A stretch of DNA of 64,000 nt from Salvelinus alpinus (lineage: Eukaryota; Chordata; Actinopteri; Salmoniformes; Salmonidae). Where the stretch lies: NCBI RefSeq assembly GCF_045679555.1, contig NC_092087.1:26481367-26545366 (forward strand), in the 5' to 3' direction. This document shows, one piece after another, positions 62,233-64,000 of this stretch. How positions within the stretch are numbered: position 1 is the stretch's first letter; each line of letters opens with the position of its first letter. Under the pieces are notes generated by a model. It was not told the DNA's origin, searched no databases, and saw only the letters and a list, made by a program, of their open reading frames with translations. The translations under genes and the position numbers were made by a program.

Positions 62233-64000
62233 CTAGGGGTCAGGGGGAAAGCAGGTTAGGGATGAACTACAGTCCACACAGAAACATGACCAACAAGCAT
62301 CGAAACAGGCACATAAATCAGAAGGTAGTAACTAGTGTTCCATTTTTTCTTGAAACAGGCCTTTGTACAGGTACATTTGCAATAAATGTGCATGGAATCA
62401 ATGTGTGAATAAACACTAGTATAAGTGGGTAAAAATGTACTAAACAAAGTCAAAAACAGGTAGTTTTAAAAACAGAGACTAGAAAGCCTTGCTGATCCAG
62501 GCCAATTCACCTGAAATTAAAATAGGGTCAGGAGCTTGATTTCCTGTCTGAAACAGAATGGAACGGTTAGGCTTAAAATAACTAATAAGAAAATACTAAC
62601 ACCAGAAGAAAAAAATTCAACTAAGGAAAAAACAAGAGCTGCTGAACAGGACAAAACGGAAAATCTGCATTGCAGTATTTAGCCTAAACAGTTATTTCTA
62701 ATGTTATCGAGCACTCTAACACAATCTGAACAAGCACACTACACGAGAATTGAAAGTAAAACAGACAGAAAGAGAAAATGAAAGTCATACAGCAAGAGAG
62801 GAAGAAAGCATGTGAGAGAATGCGAGAGGTATAGCTCTTCAGGCCGAAGCAACTGAAGGCCGTTCCAGTCCTGAAAGGGTTAATCTGACCATTTTACAGC
62901 CAGATAAGACACTGACTGCACTACCTCCTCCCAACCAGCAGAGCAGCACAACAAACATGTTTCATCTTCTATCCATGGAGAAAAGTGTGTCAGAAAGAGA
63001 GACATAAGCCTACAGACAAAGACAGAAACTCAGTGAATGAGAGGGCAGATAACAAGAGAATGGAGCGGGAGGATGAGAGCGATAGAAAGAGAGCAGATCA
63101 GAGCAGGATTAGTGGGAAATAGTCTGCCTGGCTGGCTCGTGTTGGCGTGGCGAGTTAAAACGAAACTCCAACTAACCTTCTGCTAAGCCCATGCAGGTCT
63201 GGGCTGCATGCCGAGGCTGTCTCAGTGAGAGAGCAGCAGTAGAGCAGGGCAGAACGCAAAGCTGCCACTCCCAACCCCACACCACCCCAGCTAGCTAACA
63301 GAGCAACACCTCCAGGCCCTTCTCCCTCCGAGCCAAGCTGGAGCTTCACACCTCTTCCACCCTCCTACCCATGACCCACTGCCTTCCTGCTAACAGGATA
63401 GCACCCAACAGCCTCTCGCCAACCTCCCCCAACCCATAGCTGCCACACAGTCCAAGCCAGACGTCGCTGCATAACCCACACTCAAGCGCGAGCAGGCTTC
63501 CCCAGCATGACGTTCCCACAACGCCTGCCAAATGCTGAGAGTCAGCCAGCCAGCGAGAGAGGTCCTGGCAGACCAATAGAACAGGAAAACAGAGACCGAG
63601 GAGAGGAGCAGCATTACGGTCTATTCTCACACTGGCAAATAACAGTAGTCTCTCTAGAGGGCCGGGGAATCCCTGGCTACGGAGGAGACAGGCTTGCTGG
63701 GGTACATTTTGGAAAGTGGGCCACAGCATAGGCCTACAGCACTCAGTGTAGGCTACACATAAAGCAGCTAGGGCCAATCAAAAATGTTTACATGGTCCTG
63801 TCAACAGTGCAGGCCTGCTCTCCTTAGAGCATACTATAGCTCTGCTTGTGCTGATCCCAGATCTGTAGTCTCAGTCAGCCACTGCTGAGTACTAGCATAT
63901 AGCTGTGAGGAGAGGGTCTTTGTTCAGCGACCGGCTTAATAAATGGATGAATAAAAGAGGAGCGGAGCTGCCTGCCTAGTGCTTGTTTAAACTCCAGAGC
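62233..64000. other. atxn7: atxn7 intron running to the window edge
   Basis: No exon with ATXN7-like coding or any other gene was seen. GA-rich runs occur around 62760-63110. Open frames around 63150-63780 lack domains and splice support. Confidence 0.55.

Overview
This is vertebrate nuclear DNA from a teleost fish, almost certainly a salmonid (Salmo, Oncorhynchus or Salvelinus type). Genes are split into many exons with GT-AG introns. Intergenic and intronic DNA is packed with Tc1/mariner relics, including one of the Sleeping Beauty IR/DR type, hAT elements with 8-bp target duplications, tRNA-derived SINEs with A/B boxes, a LINE, and very long GT microsatellites. This mixture is typical of salmonids. 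Species and duplicate copy (a/b, or Ss4R ohnolog) cannot be told from the window.

Layout: (1) 1-9.8 kb, no supported coding exon; a Tc1 relic and a 3.1-kb hAT element carrying a Sleeping Beauty-type relic. (2) 9.8-21.2 kb, prickle2 on the + strand, seven coding exons from PET and three LIM domains to a C-terminal CIIS prenylation box. (3) 21.3-37.7 kb, a mobile-element plain with an intact-looking hAT element (21963-24620), several Tc1 relics, and a LINE inserted in a Tc1-type element. (4) 37.7-46.7 kb, a complete 12-exon class II hexose transporter of the SLC2A11/SLC2A15 type on the - strand; one intron holds a 4.4-kb nested hAT/SINE/Tc1 insertion. (5) 47.0-54.4 kb, psmd6 (26S proteasome subunit RPN7) on +, eight exons, 389 codons. 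(6) 54.4-64 kb, the 3' two thirds of atxn7 (SAGA subunit ataxin-7) on -, with the N-terminal exons beyond the right edge.

Order and orientation prickle2(+), psmd6(+), atxn7(-) match what I recall of human 3p14 (PRICKLE2-PSMD6-ATXN7, inverted), so this is an old conserved block. The sugar transporter between prickle2 and psmd6 is absent from that human interval as I recall it. It starts head-to-head with psmd6 across about 0.5 kb, suggesting a shared promoter. psmd6 and atxn7 converge tail-to-tail with poly(A) signals only about 50 bp apart. The four host genes act in different processes (planar polarity, sugar transport, proteasome, chromatin), so the block is linkage and not a pathway.

I found no evidence of a wholly new system. 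The items most worth checking are a frameshift plus duplicated splice acceptor at the first visible prickle2 coding exon, the intact hAT element, a near-perfect 79/80-bp hairpin in an atxn7 intron, and the bidirectional and convergent gene junctions. Exon limits were set by hand from splice dinucleotides, reading phase and family similarity, without transcript data.
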